NCBI RefSeq assembly: GCF_904849725.1
Contig: NC_058521.1
Location: 100,612,244-100,676,243 of the forward strand
From: Hordeum vulgare subsp. vulgare
Lineage: Eukaryota > Streptophyta > Magnoliopsida > Poales > Poaceae
Reading direction: 5' to 3'
DNA length: 64,000 bases
Numbering within the stretch: position 1 is the first letter of the stretch; each line of letters starts with the position of its first letter. The translations under genes and the position numbers were made by a program. This document shows, in pieces, positions 22,576-35,140 of the stretch. Under the pieces are notes generated by a model. It was not told where the DNA came from and ran no database searches. It worked only from the letters and a program-made list of their open reading frames with translations.

Positions 22576-23989
22576 TGTAAGTGCATCTAGTGCCCCTTAG
22601 TGATTTTGGTGGTTTGAAGTCTTATAGGTTAAGTATATAATGTGTTTGTGAGTGTACACAGGATCTATAAGTCATTGAGGAGTTTGAGATATTTGAAGAA
22701 TATCGACCCCTAAAAATATATGTCTTCAGTTGAAGAAATTGATCTGAAGCTGAAGAAATGAATCGCGAGGAATCTACGATGAAATTGATATTCCTCATGA
22801 AGATACTGATATTGAGAAGACCGGTGGTTCCTGAAGAAAATCATTCTGAAGAATTTGAAGCATGAAGATTTACACTTTCTGTTTTACTTTCTTCGCATTT
22901 GAGTAATAGGAACACCGTACTGTAAAAGGGGGTCGAAGTTACACTATGGAATGAATTTCCTCATGATGCTCAACCCAAGCCTAATCCTACCAAAAGCCTC
23001 AAGTGAGGAATATGAGTGACATGAGTACTCTCACAGTTGAGGGTTCTGACCGTTTCGATAACCACGCCAAGTCACTGGTCTTATCCACTCCAACGGTCAT
23101 ATTATTTAAGGGCATTAGTGTCAAATCATGTCGGGATGCTCCCAGGCTATAAATAGCCACCCCCACAACCACTAGCTGGTTGGCTGCTCCGTTAGAAACT
23201 GACACTTGTCATAAGAGCAACCCAAATTCCTCAGAGTCTTCGAGAGTAATTCATCAGTGAGGAAATACACCACCCACTGAAACCACAAACCAAACCTAGT
23301 GATTGAGCATCACTGAAGAAGTTGTTCCTGTGTGGGACTGAAGCCTTTTACCTTTAAGGACTGTGCATCCTCCAGACGGTTAGGCGTCATGGTCTAGCAC
23401 GTTCCAGCAGTTAATTGTGGATCGTCAAGTGACCAAGTTTGTGAGGGTTTGGAAGTCTGCCCTAAAGACTTACCACGAGTGTTGGGCGAGGACTGTGTGT
23501 CCTTAGCTCAAGGAGAATACGGTAGGGACTGTGTGTCCCGGGACTGGGTGTCCTTTGGTTTCAATACCAAGCCGCTCCAAACCAGATGTACGACTGTCAC
23601 AGCAGTTGGAACTGGGTCATCAACGTGTGTCTTCACTGAGAAACGGGTTCTAATTCCTCAACTCTTTACTTTCCATGTATTATGTGTTGATGACTTTCAC
23701 TATGACTGTTTGAAGAATTTGTTGAAGACTTTCTCTGAATTTCTTCAACCCCAAATTCTTCACGATAGTTAATCATCATCTGTATTTTGCGTGCCTGCTT
23801 ACTGTACAATCTGTTTTCACATTCTTCACTCTGAAATACTGCTGTTGTGAACGTTTGCACGTCTGATCCTTTACTGTTTCCGCTGTAAGTTAGTCATCAG
23901 TGAGGAATTTCCTCAAGAGGAACTTCCTCAGTGATGAAATTCTAAAAATCTCCTATTCACCCCACTCTAGTAGATATAACACACTTTCA
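22576..23989 (+). repeat. 5' LTR of the Maximus-like element
   Basis: Starts TGTAAGTGCATCTAGTGCCC and ends CACACTTTCA. TATA box TATAAATA at 23148-23155 in a GC-flanked context (GGCTATAAATAGCC, itself palindromic). Near the end is an imperfect palindrome with 21-nt arms (23894-23937) built from GTGAGGAA and TTCCTCA, also present in the other LTR (36459-36502). A 107-codon ORF downstream of the TATA box appears in both copies and is probably incidental. Confidence 0.9.
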
Positions 23990-23990
23990 A

Positions 23991-24003
23991 TTGGTATCAG
24001 AGC
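23991..24003 (+). other. Primer-binding site of the Maximus-like element
   Basis: TTGGTATCAGAGC begins two bases after the LTR end and matches the complement of the initiator methionine tRNA 3' end, the usual Copia primer. Confidence 0.9.
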
Positions 24004-24056
24004 GAGGTACTCCCTTGTTCTGTGTGATTTTGGTTTAACCACCTGGAGTTTTAGTT

Positions 24057-26590
24057 ATGTCGACTGCGGGCATGTTTAAGGTGACTGCAGCATTCCTACC
24101 TACGAAGGAAAGAACTTTCCCTTCTGGAAGAACAAAATGCAAATGCATCTACAAGCTATTGATAATGATCTCTGGTATATTGTGGAAAATGGCGTCCCCA
24201 TCATTTCTGCCAGTGTCACTGCGGCTGATGTGAAGAAATTCAAGAAACTCGATTCTCAAGCGAAGAACATCATCTGTGGTCATCTGAGCCCTGGCCAGTT
24301 TGGAAGAGTAAATGCTCTGGGCTCTGCAACACTGATCTGGGAGAGACTGTGCAAGGTAAATGAAGGAGTATCAACCCAGCGTGACTCTCGTGTTGATATT
24401 CTTCGCAATCTCTTCAATCGCTTCAAGAGACATGACAATGAAAGCTGCCAAGACACCTTTGATCGCCTCACTGACATATCAAATGAACTGCAAGCACTCG
24501 GAGCTCGAGACATCACAGATCACGAAGTTGTGAAGAAACTGCTGAGATCTTTGGATTCTTCATTTGATACTTTAGTTCTGATGATTCAAGAAAGATCAGA
24601 CTACAAGATGCTGGATCCAGCTGATATACTTGAAAGGCTAAATACTCATGAATTCCAGCTAGAAGAAAAGAGAGATCTATATGGACAAAGCTATTCCAGA
24701 CCACGTGCACTGAAGGCTAGAGCAATTTCCTCATCTGAAGAAGAAGACACAGATAACAACATTTGTGACCCTGAAGAACTTGGACAGGAGCTTGCAATGC
24801 TCGTGAGGAAATTCCAGAGATTTACACGACGTGGTCAGTTCGGTAAATCTTCAAGAAGAGACATGAGGAAATCTGAATCTTCATCTGAGGACTACAAGAA
24901 ACGAACCTGTCACAAGTGCAAGAAATCAGGTCATTACATTGCTGACTGTCCCCGTTGGGGAAAGGAATCAAAGAAGAAGAAATACAAGGATGACAGTGCT
25001 GATGACTCGAAGAAGAAGAAGAAATCTTCAAAATCCTCATCTTCAAAGCCCTCATCACACAAGAAGACTAGTTTCAGAAAGGCTCGGGCACTTATTGGCA
25101 AGGAAATGGACTCCGAGGCAGAGTCAGAGGAAGGTGATGAAGAAGAAGGTTCTGAAGAAGACTCAGAATCTGGACAGGCTAGTCTTGCACTAGCAACCAC
25201 TTTCCTCAGCAAGTCAATCTTCAATCTTGAAGAAAATGATTGCACCATCCATACTGATGACTATGCTGATGACTTCGCTCCAACCTATTGCTTCATGGCA
25301 AAGGGTTCAAAGGTACCAAATAATGCCTCCTCCTCTGATTCAAGTGACTGTGAACCTAATGATTATAAGAAACCCAGTTACAGTAAACTTGCTATCATTG
25401 CCACTAAACAACAAACTGCTCTGGAAAAGCTTCAGAAACTGCTAGACAAAAGTGATGATCTGTTGAATGACGAAATGAACCTTACCCAAATCCTCACTGA
25501 TGACATGAAAAGTCTTCAGTCTAGATTTGATAATCTTCAGGATCGTTATGATACACTCCTCACTGATCATGAGAAGCTTTCCTATGAATTTCTTCAAAGG
25601 AAGCTTGATCTTGAGAAGCTGAGGATGTCTCATGATGATCTTCATATGGAAAATGATTCATTACTAGCTCAACAGATCAACGCTAGTCAAGTTGAATTTA
25701 TTCCTCCATGTCTTAAATGCATTGAACGCGAAACTGCTAATTCCTCACCAGAATCATCAAATGCTACCGTTGCTACAAATTCTTCAACTTCACCGGTTGT
25801 GTCTATTTCCTCACTTGAGGAAAACACAAATGTTACTGATGAAAATGCAGGGTTGAAGGAATTGTATGTGACAGGCATGTACAAAAGCCTCAAAGGACAT
25901 CAAACCCTTTGTGATGTGCTCAAAAAGCAGAACTTGAACAGGAACCCGAGGAAAGAAGGAATTGCCTTTGAGAGGAAATTAAATGCTGATGGATCTTATT
26001 GGAAACCTAAGCAGTATCCCAAAACCTCATGGGTTGCTGCTACTGGGCCTCCTTTTGATCCATCTAATATAACTGGCTTTTCATGTGAATTATCCTATTC
26101 CTCGGATGAGTCATTTGATTCCAACTATAAACTGTTCAAAAATCAATCTGGTGAAGTATTTGCTCGATATGTTGGAACTAACTGCAGGAATGGCCCTCCT
26201 CTGAGGAAAATCTGGGTTCCCAAAAGCTGTCTTGAAAATCTTCAGGTGAATGTCCTCATGACACCACCACTGAAGAATCTGAACCCCAGATCAAATTCCT
26301 CAGGAGGACCAAAGTCTTCAAGAGAATCAAAATCCTCAACTGGTCAAAACTATGCTCGTACTCGTGCTTATGCTTCGAACATGCAGGGAAACTACAAGGA
26401 ATATGAATATGAGCGTTACTCCTCAAATCATTATGTTCATAAATCCTCAAACCAATTCTCTGCATATTCATATGAGTACTTTAACCCCCCTACTGTTAAG
26501 AGAAGTGCATTGGCTTCAATGCCACCTTTCTCATATGGTGCTCGCAGGATGATGAATGCTCTGCCACCCCTTCAGATGTGGGCGGTGTAG
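24057..26590 (+). pseudogene. gag of the Maximus-like element, one frameshift at the N-terminus
   Basis: Encodes the capsid-nucleocapsid protein. The natural start is probably ATG at 24057 (MSTAGMFKVTAA). A one-base deletion near 24092-24098 shifts it, and the frame then runs open from 24099 through YEGKNFPFWKNKMQMHLQ to the stop at 26588. In order: capsid region (about the first 220 residues), a CCHC zinc knuckle CHKCKKSGHYIADC, a lysine/serine-rich basic stretch (SKKKKKSSKSSSSKP), an acidic segment, a long coiled coil (TALEKLQKLLDKSDDLLNDE onwards, about 100 residues), and a tyrosine/asparagine-rich tail ending ALPPLQMWAV. The large tail beyond the knuckle is typical of Sireviruses. Confidence 0.88.
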
Positions 26591-26805
26591 AAATCGAACT
26601 AATCACTTCTGCAGGTCAGGTCCCTAGATGAAAATCATCATCTGAAGAATTTGCTGGAGACCTGAGGAAATGCTTGATAGGACGCAAGCTAATGATAGAT
26701 GAAATAGAAATATTTCACACGTCCTTACATTTCTGTTATGATGAAATTACTGATCTGATGAAATTAGTATCATATTCTTTAGATCTGAAGCATATGAGAT
26801 GGTAA
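26591..26805 (+). other. Non-coding gap between gag and pol
   Basis: 215 bp with stops in all three sense frames; gag and pol lie in different frames across it. A splice-acceptor-like TTCATCTGCAG ends at 26826, immediately before the conserved start of the protease coding region. No clear donor stands out at the end of gag. It may be an intron remnant or a decayed linker. Confidence 0.4.
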
Positions 26806-29800
26806 GCAGTACTAATTCATCTGCAGGATGACAAACCCAAGAATACTGAGTGGGTTCTTGATAGTGGCTGCGCACATCACATGACTGGTGATAAAAGCTT
26901 ACTCATGAATATGCCACTAACTCCATCACCTCTGAAGCAAATCACATATGCTGACAAAGGTAAAAGCAAGGTATTGGGACTTGGCAAAGTGGCTATTTCC
27001 AAGGATAGGCATATGGACAAAGTGATGCTTGTTGAATCCCTTGGTTTTAACCTTATGTCAGTCTCAATGCTTTGTGATCTAGATATGATTGTTATCTTTG
27101 GTAGATATAGATGTGTAGTCATCATGGAATCTGACAGATCCAAAGTCTTCGAAGGTGTAAGAAGAGGGGATTTGTACATTGTTGATTTCTCTACAGGTCC
27201 TCAACCAACCACTTGCTTACTAGCAAAAACCTCAGAAGGATGGCTGTGGCACCGAAGACTAGGTCATGCAGGCATGAGGAATTTGCACACACTTAAGAAG
27301 AAGAAGCATGTCATCGGCATCGAATCAGTCAAATTCCTCAAGGATCATCTCTGCGGTGCTTGTGAGTCTGGGAAAATGACCAGATCCAAGCATCCCTCTA
27401 AGACTATCATGACCACTACACGTCCATTTGAATTGCTTCATATGGATCTATTTGGACCTACTCACTATGCCACACTAACCAATGCAGCATTTTATTATGG
27501 CTTCGTCATAGTTGATGATTATTCCAGATATACTTGGGTGCATATCATAGTGTATAAAACTGAAGTGCAGGAAATCTTCAAACGATTTTCTTCAAGAGCC
27601 TCGACGAACTTTGGAATCAAGATCAAACATATCAGGAGTGATAATGGAACCGAGTTCAAAAACACTGGTCTTGATGATTATATTGATGAACTTGGTATTA
27701 CTCACGAATTGTCTGCTCCTTATACTCCTCAGCAGAATGGTGTCGTCGAAAGGAAGAACATGACTCTGGTTGAAATGGCTAGAACTATGCTTGAAGAATA
27801 TCAGACTCCTCGTCGCTTTTGGCCTGAAGCAATCAACACTGCATGCCATATCATCAACAGGGTATATCTTCATAAATTCCTCAAGAAAACCTCATATGAA
27901 CTCCTCACTGATAAGAAACCCAATGTAAGTTATTTCAAAGTATTCGGTGCAAAATGCTGGATTAGAGATCCTCACCATAGCTCAAAATTTGCACCTAAGG
28001 CACATGAAGGTTTTATGCTCGGTTATGGAAAGGACTCGCACACTTACAGAGTCTTCAACAACTATCACAACAAAGTTGTTGAGACTGTAGATGTGCGGTT
28101 CGATGAAACTAATGGCTCGCAAAGAGAGCAATTGCCTTCTGATCCAGATAAGTTGTCTCCTGAGGAAGCAATAAAGCTTAAGCCTACTGAAGACATTGTT
28201 CCCACTGAGGAAATTGGTGAAGAAACGATCCCCATCGCTGATAAAAACCAAGAAGATGCTCCTGAGGAAATTGCACCAGCACCACTTCCTCAGATCGGAC
28301 AAAATCCTCAACCAGCTCATCCGAGGATTGCAAACAAAGTAGAACTTGACAAAATCCTCAACGACATCAACGCGCCAGGTCCTCTCACTCGCTCAAAAGC
28401 TTCACACTTAGTTAACTTTTGTGGGCACTTTTCCTTTGTATCCATCACAGAACCCTCAAAAGTTGCTGAGGCTTTTCTGGAACCGGAGTGGATCCAAGCC
28501 ATGCAAGACAAACTTCTTCAATTCAAGCTGAATGACGTATGGGAGCTCGTCAAACGACCAGATCCTCGCAAGAACAACATCATCGGCACCAAGTGGATTT
28601 TCCGAAACAAGCAAGATGAGGACGGTCAAGTGGTGAGGAACAAGGCACGACTTGTAGCCCAAGGCTACACCCAGGTTGAAGGAATAGATTTCGATGAAAC
28701 TTTTGCACGTGTTGCTAGACTTGAAGCTATTCGAATACTAATTGCTTATGCTAATCATCATAACACCACCTTATATCAAATGGATGTGAAAAGTGCATTC
28801 CTCAATGGTAAGCTTGAGGAATAAGTATATGTTGCTCAGCCCCCAGGTTTTGAGGATCCAAAGAATCCAGACAAAGTCTTCAGACTCAAAAAGGCTCTGT
28901 ATGGCCTCAAGCAAGCCCCTCGGGCATGGTATGATACATTGAAGGAATTCCTCATGAAGAAAGGCTTCAAACCTGGTTCACTTGATCCCACTCTTTTCAG
29001 AAAATCCTATGATAATGAGCTATTTGTATGTCAAATATATGCCGATGATATCATATTTGGCTGTACTGACAAAAGATACAGTGATGAATTTGCCTACATG
29101 ATGAGTGAAGAATATCAGATGTCCATGATGGGGGAGCTGAAATTCTTCTTAGGTCTTCAAATTTGTCAACAAAGCAATGGAATCTTCATATCACAGGAGA
29201 AATACCTCAAGGATGTTCTGAGGAAATTCGACATGCACGAATGCAAAGGTGCCAAGACTCCAATGCCTACCAACGGCCACCTCGGCACTGATGAAAATGG
29301 TAAAGATTTCGATCAGCATGTATATCGTTCTATGATTGGCTCTTTATTGTATCTATGTGCATCTAGGCCAGATATAATGCTTAGTGTTTGCATGTGTGCA
29401 CGTTTTCAAGCAAAACCGAAGGAATCACACCAGAAGCTGTGAAACATATTCTTCGATACTTAGCTCACACACCAACACTAGGATTATGGTATCCCAAGGG
29501 CTCCAATCTTCATCCGGTAGGGTATACTGATTCAGACTATGCTGGTGACCGTGTGGATCGCAAGTCAACTTCTGGCACATGCCATTTCCTCGGAAGATCA
29601 CTAGTTTGCTGGTCCTCAAAGAAGCAGAACTGCGTATCACTCTCCACTGCCGAAGCTGAGTACATTGCTGCTGGTTCTTGCTGTGCTCAATTGCTATGGA
29701 TGAAGCAAACCCTCAAGGACTACGACATCAACATGAAGAATGTACCTCTCTACTGTGACAATGAGAGTACTATCAAGATTCCATACAACCCAGTACAACA

Positions 29801-29990
29801 CTCAAAGACCAAGCACATCCAGATTCGTCATCATTTTCTTCTGGACCATGTCCTCAAGGGCAATATCCTCATCGACCATGTGAAGACTGATGATCAACTG
29901 GCAGATATCTTCACTAAGCCCTTGGATGAGAAAAGGTTTTGCAAGTTGCGGTGTGAGCTAAATATCTTAGAGTCTTCAAATGTTTTGTAG
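26806..29990 (+). pseudogene. Copia pol of the Maximus-like element: protease, integrase, RT, RNase H
   Basis: Begins with the aspartic protease block [14 protein letters not shown]. Integrase follows: zinc-binding [10 protein letters not shown]...CGACESGKM and the catalytic core with [25 protein letters not shown] and [15 protein letters not shown] includes [33 protein letters not shown], the PGFEDP...[13 protein letters not shown] block and the active site IYADDIIFG. RNase H has YTDSDYAGDRVDRKSTSG and the end block DQLADIFTKPLD. An in-frame TAA at 28822-28824 (expected GAA) cuts it inside RT, and a one-base deletion near 29430 shifts RNase H into another frame. All catalytic motifs seen are otherwise present. 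Confidence 0.9.
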
Positions 29991-31328
29991 AAACATGCAC
30001 ACATCCTAACACTTATGCAAAGTTGATGACTTAGATGTGCAACACATGATGAAACGATTTTCTTCAACTGATAAAGAATGTCACTCTGAATGTGAAGAAA
30101 TTAACGAAGAAATTGATTCTCACGGCCCTACGACAATTGTACGCGGCGTCTGTAATCAACGTTCTTATATGGTGGGTCACGCCACCGCCCAATGTGAAAT
30201 TCCTCAAGTTGATTTTCTTCAAATGATCAATTTCCTCACAATGCGTTTTTCTTCAAAACAGATGTTCTTCATTGTGATGATTTATTACAAAAATCCTCAA
30301 GAACACTTGATGACATTGATTTGACTAGATAGACTGTGATTTCTAGTCCTCAACAGCATTCACTTATTGCTATTTCTTCAAGTTGATGTTTCTGCTAAGT
30401 GAATGTGATCGGACCTACTTTCCCTCTATGCTATACTCATCCAGTCTATTCAATTCTTCATATGCGTTCTACTTGAAACCTTGTTCAAAATCCTCACTGC
30501 GTCCTTGTCAGCTGATGATTTTGTAACGAAAATCCTCAAATCTTCAAAAATTGTTTCTTTAAAGACACAGTAACTGAACCCCCACTTCCCACGATCGGAT
30601 AACCACGATCTCCACTATCTCCACCGCATCGTATGGGAGCTACACGTGTCCTGCGGAGACGTAGAGGCAGGGGCTATTTGGTCCGACATTCTCGCGCCAA
30701 CAGTAACTTTTGGCTATAAATATGTCCTTATCCCCCTCGACATGCTCTTCTTCGCCTCATCGTTCTCCTGCCACAGCACACTCCACCGAACCCTAGCGCC
30801 ACCGCTGGTAGTCTCGTCGCCGGTGAGGAAGAGCTTCACTGCCTCGACTTCTCCGTCGCCGGAACCACGCCAGATTCGGACCATCTTCGTCCGCCGCCGC
30901 CGAGTTAGGGTGCATTGGACACTCGAACGACGAGCCTCTTCAACACACAACTTTCTGTGTTCTTCGTGCGCACCTTCCAGGGTAAATATATCCCATTTTT
31001 ACAGCAAGATTAGATCTAAAATTTTACATCTTCTATGTGAAATCTGTTTTTCCTCAAGATAAGATGCACACTTGATTCCTCAAACACTACCTATCACCAC
31101 AATCATTGATGAACTATGCTAAGCATCTAAGATTTCCACGAGATTCCTCAATTGTGCGAATTTTCGGATGTGTACAACTCTGGAACCCAAGAACAGTATG
31201 CTTAGGCAAATTCCTCAACCATTGGTTATATTCCTCAAACTGTCAAACTTTTTCATTTTCTTCCAATCTCAGAACGCATATGACCTCTCCAAATTCCTCT
31301 CAACTATACTCTGTTCACAGGTACACAC
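29991..31328 (+). promoter_or_regulatory. Spacer with an internal TATA box and 5'-UTR intron candidate before the third ORF
   Basis: 1.3 kb without a convincing gene. The first 0.6 kb is AT-rich with many CTTCAA and CCTCAA repeats. At 30715-30722 TATAAATA sits in GGCTATAAATATG, close to the LTR TATA context. A GC-richer leader follows. A donor CCAGG/GTAAATAT at 30982 and an acceptor CTGTTCACAG/GTACAC ending at 31320 define a 339-nt intron candidate, and the ATG of the third ORF is 8 nt after the acceptor. This looks like an independent transcription unit; not tested. Confidence 0.5.
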
Positions 31329-34300
31329 ATGTCAGCTGATGAATCTCTCGGTTCTCATCACATTAACTCATTTGCAGCGTTTCTGGAAGAAACTCTTCAA
31401 GGCTCATCAGAATCCTCAAGAGTTCAAAATCATCAGCAAAATCCTCAACTAAGGAAAATGGAGGAAGACAGAAAACAGAAGGGAGGAAAGAAACTTGAGC
31501 AAAACACAACTGCTGATATCCCTGAGGACATTTACTTGGACTATTGTACGCCTGATGAAAATGAGACAATGGCCAAGAGAAAGATACGGCTGCAAGTGAT
31601 TGAACGCCGATGGGCGAAGGAATGGAAGGAGTACAGGTTTGTGACTCCCAAATATGCGAAGAAATTCGCTTTGAAGCCTCCTGGCAGAAGGGCCCCACTT
31701 GAGGATCATCAAGTAGCACATCCTTCAAGCCTCATGACAATTGATGACTATCCAGATGAGAAAGAAATGCATCTGGCCAAGCTCAAGAAGCAGGCAGAAG
31801 CTGCAGTGAGAAAATTTAATGAATCCTCAGCTGCTGCCGCCGGTGCTGCTAATTCCTCAGCTGTAGAAACCTCAGGCTCAGAAATTCCTCAAATGCAGTC
31901 TGTGCCATCAAAGCCAAGGGCTCCAAAGCCTCAAGAGAAGTCTGCTCAGGCTTCTGTCACAAAACCCTCAGCACCAAAACCCTCATTACCAAAACCTTCA
32001 ACACCAAAACCATCAGCACCAAAACCCTCAGTACCAATCTCCTCAGCATCAAAATCCTCAGCTCCACCTCCAAAGCCTCAAGAGAGACTAGTACAGAAGC
32101 ATGTCGTGAAGCCTACGACCGCCAGCTCAAGCTCCTCACTCCCAGCTGCAACCAGCTCAGAGACAAAGTCTTCAACACCTCTTGTGAAGACTTTGGCAAC
32201 TGCTGAACGTGCACCTCTGCCCAGCCCCAGCAAAATCATCACAGTCCCGTCTGCATCAGAGGGAAGTGATGAATATGATGATGAAACCCTGCAAGCCATC
32301 ATCAGAAACAAGCAAGAAAGAGTAGCTCAAGCATCAAGCAGTGCTATTCCTCTGGCCATGGACCCCAAGGTCCTCCTTGACGACATCAATATCCGGTATG
32401 AGGACCCAAACACTCCTATTGATGATTTGAAGCTTCCCCCTGGCATCAACCACATGGTGGCCACCTTCATAAATGAAGCCAAGTGGAAAGAACAGCAGGC
32501 CAGGCAGGCAAAGGTTGCAAGGATCAAAAAGCAGAAATTCCTCAGGCAGAATCTCCTCAAACTGACTCCTGATGCACTCGTGACAACACAAGCAGAGCTG
32601 CAAAAATTGACTCACAAGTACGCCAAGCTGTCAGATCGCAAAAGCCTCAAGAGCAATTTCATCAAGCTGGCCACTAGTGTCGTTGATGACTACAACAAGA
32701 GAACCGCACCCCCAGCACCAACTCCTCAGCCCTTGGTTGAGGAGCCAGCAAATGCATATCCTCACGAGGAGGAAACTCCTCAAGCTGAGGAAGTACACCA
32801 AGAGCGCCGTGTTGATGAACCGGCCATTGAAGAAATCATCACGGAAACTCCAACTGATGAAATTGCTGCCGCTGATGAGACTGCTCCTGATCCAGCTGCT
32901 TCATCAAAGCAGGCTGATGACTCTGTTCCAGCTGGTTCCTCAATACCAGCTGAAGAAACTGAAGAGAGAACTCCTTCACCAAAAGCTTCAAAGGTGAAGA
33001 AGATAATTCCGTCTGCATCAGACGTGAAGAAAACAAGGGCTGCTGAAAAGGAAGCCAAGAAGAGAAAAGCCTCCTCAGCAGTAGAAGAAACAGAGGCAAA
33101 GCGCCTCAAAGAAATTGAAGAAACTGCTCCTCTGGACCCGGTGCCTCTCAATGTCGCCCCTTCCTATGAGATGGTCATCATTGATGACCCAGCTACGAAG
33201 GCAGATGAGGAAATGAAGGATGTCGCCCCCGAGGAACACATTGATGAGGAAATTCAGATTGACGACAGTCCTCAACCTCTTATTCCTCAAACAGAAACTA
33301 CTCAAGCATCAGCTGCACCAGCTGATGAAACTGCTTCTGCCACAAAGCCAGCTGAGGAAAAACAAGCTGAAAATCCTCATGCTGACGAAATTCAACACTC
33401 TGAGAAGACTCCTCAAGATGAGGAACAAGCTAACCCAACTCCTCCAACTGAGAAAGAAGCAGAAATTCCTCAGCCTGAAGCTCAGCCAGAGCAAGCATCA
33501 TCTCCTCAACATGAAGTACCAGCTGATGAAATTTCTCACCCTGAGGAAAATGCTGAAGAAAATGTACCCGCCCAAGACAATGCATTCATTGTGCTCAACC
33601 CAGAGACTGCTATTGTTGTCTCCTCCCCTATTCATCAACAAAATATTCAGCTAGTTCAGCGTCAGCCATTCTCCAAGCGTCCAAAATTTCAGAAAGAAAA
33701 TTTCTTTGAGGAACGCATGTACTTCATCGGAGAGAACCCTTATGACAAGCCTCAAATGAGGCATCTGAAGTTTTGGACAAGGACTTAGATGAACTACTAT
33801 GCCTCTGTGCTCTGTGGACGAAACAAGATATTCCAGCACAGGCATATTCCTCATGTTGAGCTTGAAGCAATACCTTGCCTGGAGCCAGTCCTCAGTGTAC
33901 TCCACGATGCAGGTTTGCTTCCAATGTGCTCAGACATATTAGACTGGAACATCGAGCTTATTCTTCAGTTCTATGCCACTCTTCACATATCTGGCAACGC
34001 TGACGACATCAACACTTGGGTGTTTGACTGGATGTCACAAAACACTCACTACAAGGCTCCTACTTCTGAACTCCTCAGAGAACTGCCCGTACCAATTCCC
34101 TCAGATGGGGCTGTGAAGCTTTATGGTGAGCGTGAGCTGCCAAATGGAATGATGGAAGTCCTCACTAAGCCTTTGGCTGCAGGCAAATCTTCAAGAACAA
34201 CCTTCCTCGTCCACGAGCTCAAGTACACACCCCGGTCTGTATACAGAATCCTCTGTAGTGTGCTCGCACCGATCAAAGGCCATGACGATGAAGAAGATGT

Positions 34301-34616
34301 TGTAGGCCTCATGAAGAATATCCTCTTCAACATCATTCACGGTATTCCTATCAATATCCATGATTTATTCTTGAAGACTTTGGCCGACAATGCCATGTGC
34401 CCCTTTGATCACAAGATATATGCCCCGTGGATTATGAGATTCATCAGGACAAGGACATGCATCAACTTCCACGATGATTTCCAAAACCACATGGGTTATA
34501 TGCCTCCTATCGAAACTGCTGAAACTGATGAAGAACAGCTCGACACTGCTACCGGTCCAAGGAAGAAGACTACTCCCAAGAAGCGTCACAGCTCTTCCTC
34601 AACCGCCAAGAAGTGA
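31329..34616 (+). pseudogene. Third ORF (env-like position) of the Maximus-like element, one TAG stop
   Basis: A 1096-codon frame starting MSADESLGSHHINSF, broken once by TAG at 33786-33788. The N-terminal 150 residues are charged. Residues about 210-240 are a tandem KPSAPKPS-type repeat. A very long acidic, glutamate/alanine/proline-rich region follows (EEHIDEEIQIDDSPQP and similar), probably disordered with helical segments. The C-terminal 276 residues (after the stop) look globular and helical (LILQFYATLHISGNADDINT) and end in a basic tail (RKKTTPKKRHSSSS). I see no signal peptide, transmembrane helix or fusion peptide, so the label env-like reflects position only. Extra ORFs at this site are known from Sirevirus/Maximus elements; the role is unknown. 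Confidence 0.75.
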
Positions 34617-34667
34617 AGTCTTCACGGGTGTTAGTCCTCAGTTTGTCCCTTTTTGTCACTTGATGAC

Positions 34668-35140
34668 AAAGGGGGAGAAACTCGAGAGTTAGTCTTCAAA
34701 CGGGATATTTTTGGGGCTTATAAACTATATTTAAGTTACAAACTCTTGGCTCTTCTGAAGTTTTTATGTAATGAGTTGTAACTTAAGCCCGATGGTACTC
34801 TAACGCCTTTGAACGTTTTTCTTCGCATGCTTATTCCTCAAGTTTAAATGCACGCATGCTGGAATTCGTCAGATACCATTTGCCATCATGCATCTTCATT
34901 TTCTTCATACGATATGTTATATGTATGCATGATTTACAAGACTCAGGGGGAGATCTCCATGATATAAATCATCAATGTGCATTTGCTGTGAAAAGCAAAA
35001 TCCTCAAGATATGCACATCTTCAGGGGGAGTCTCTCTGAATCTTGGTTTCAAATTCCTCAAATGAGTATTTACACTTCATATTCTTGATCCCTGTTGAAG
35101 ACTTAACCTAATTGTCATCAACCACCAAAAAGGGGGAGAT
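34668..35140 (+). other. Cluster of four PPT-like GGGGGAG tracts before the 3' LTR
   Basis: Purine tracts at 34668-34680 (AAAGGGGGAGAAA), 34946-34952, 35024-35030 and 35127-35140 (AAAAAGGGGGAGAT), the last abutting the LTR. Multiple PPTs are a described Sirevirus feature. The intervening 0.5 kb is non-coding and AT-rich. Confidence 0.7.

Noticed and set aside
23449..23772. 107-codon ORF downstream of the TATA box in the Maximus-like LTR, present again at 36014-36337
   Set aside because: It occurs twice only because the LTR is duplicated, and changes between copies do not favour synonymous positions by eye. No domain was recognised.
30646..31062. 138-codon ORF spanning the internal TATA box region
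   Set aside because: It starts upstream of the TATA box and runs through the proposed splice donor. It is better explained as leader sequence.
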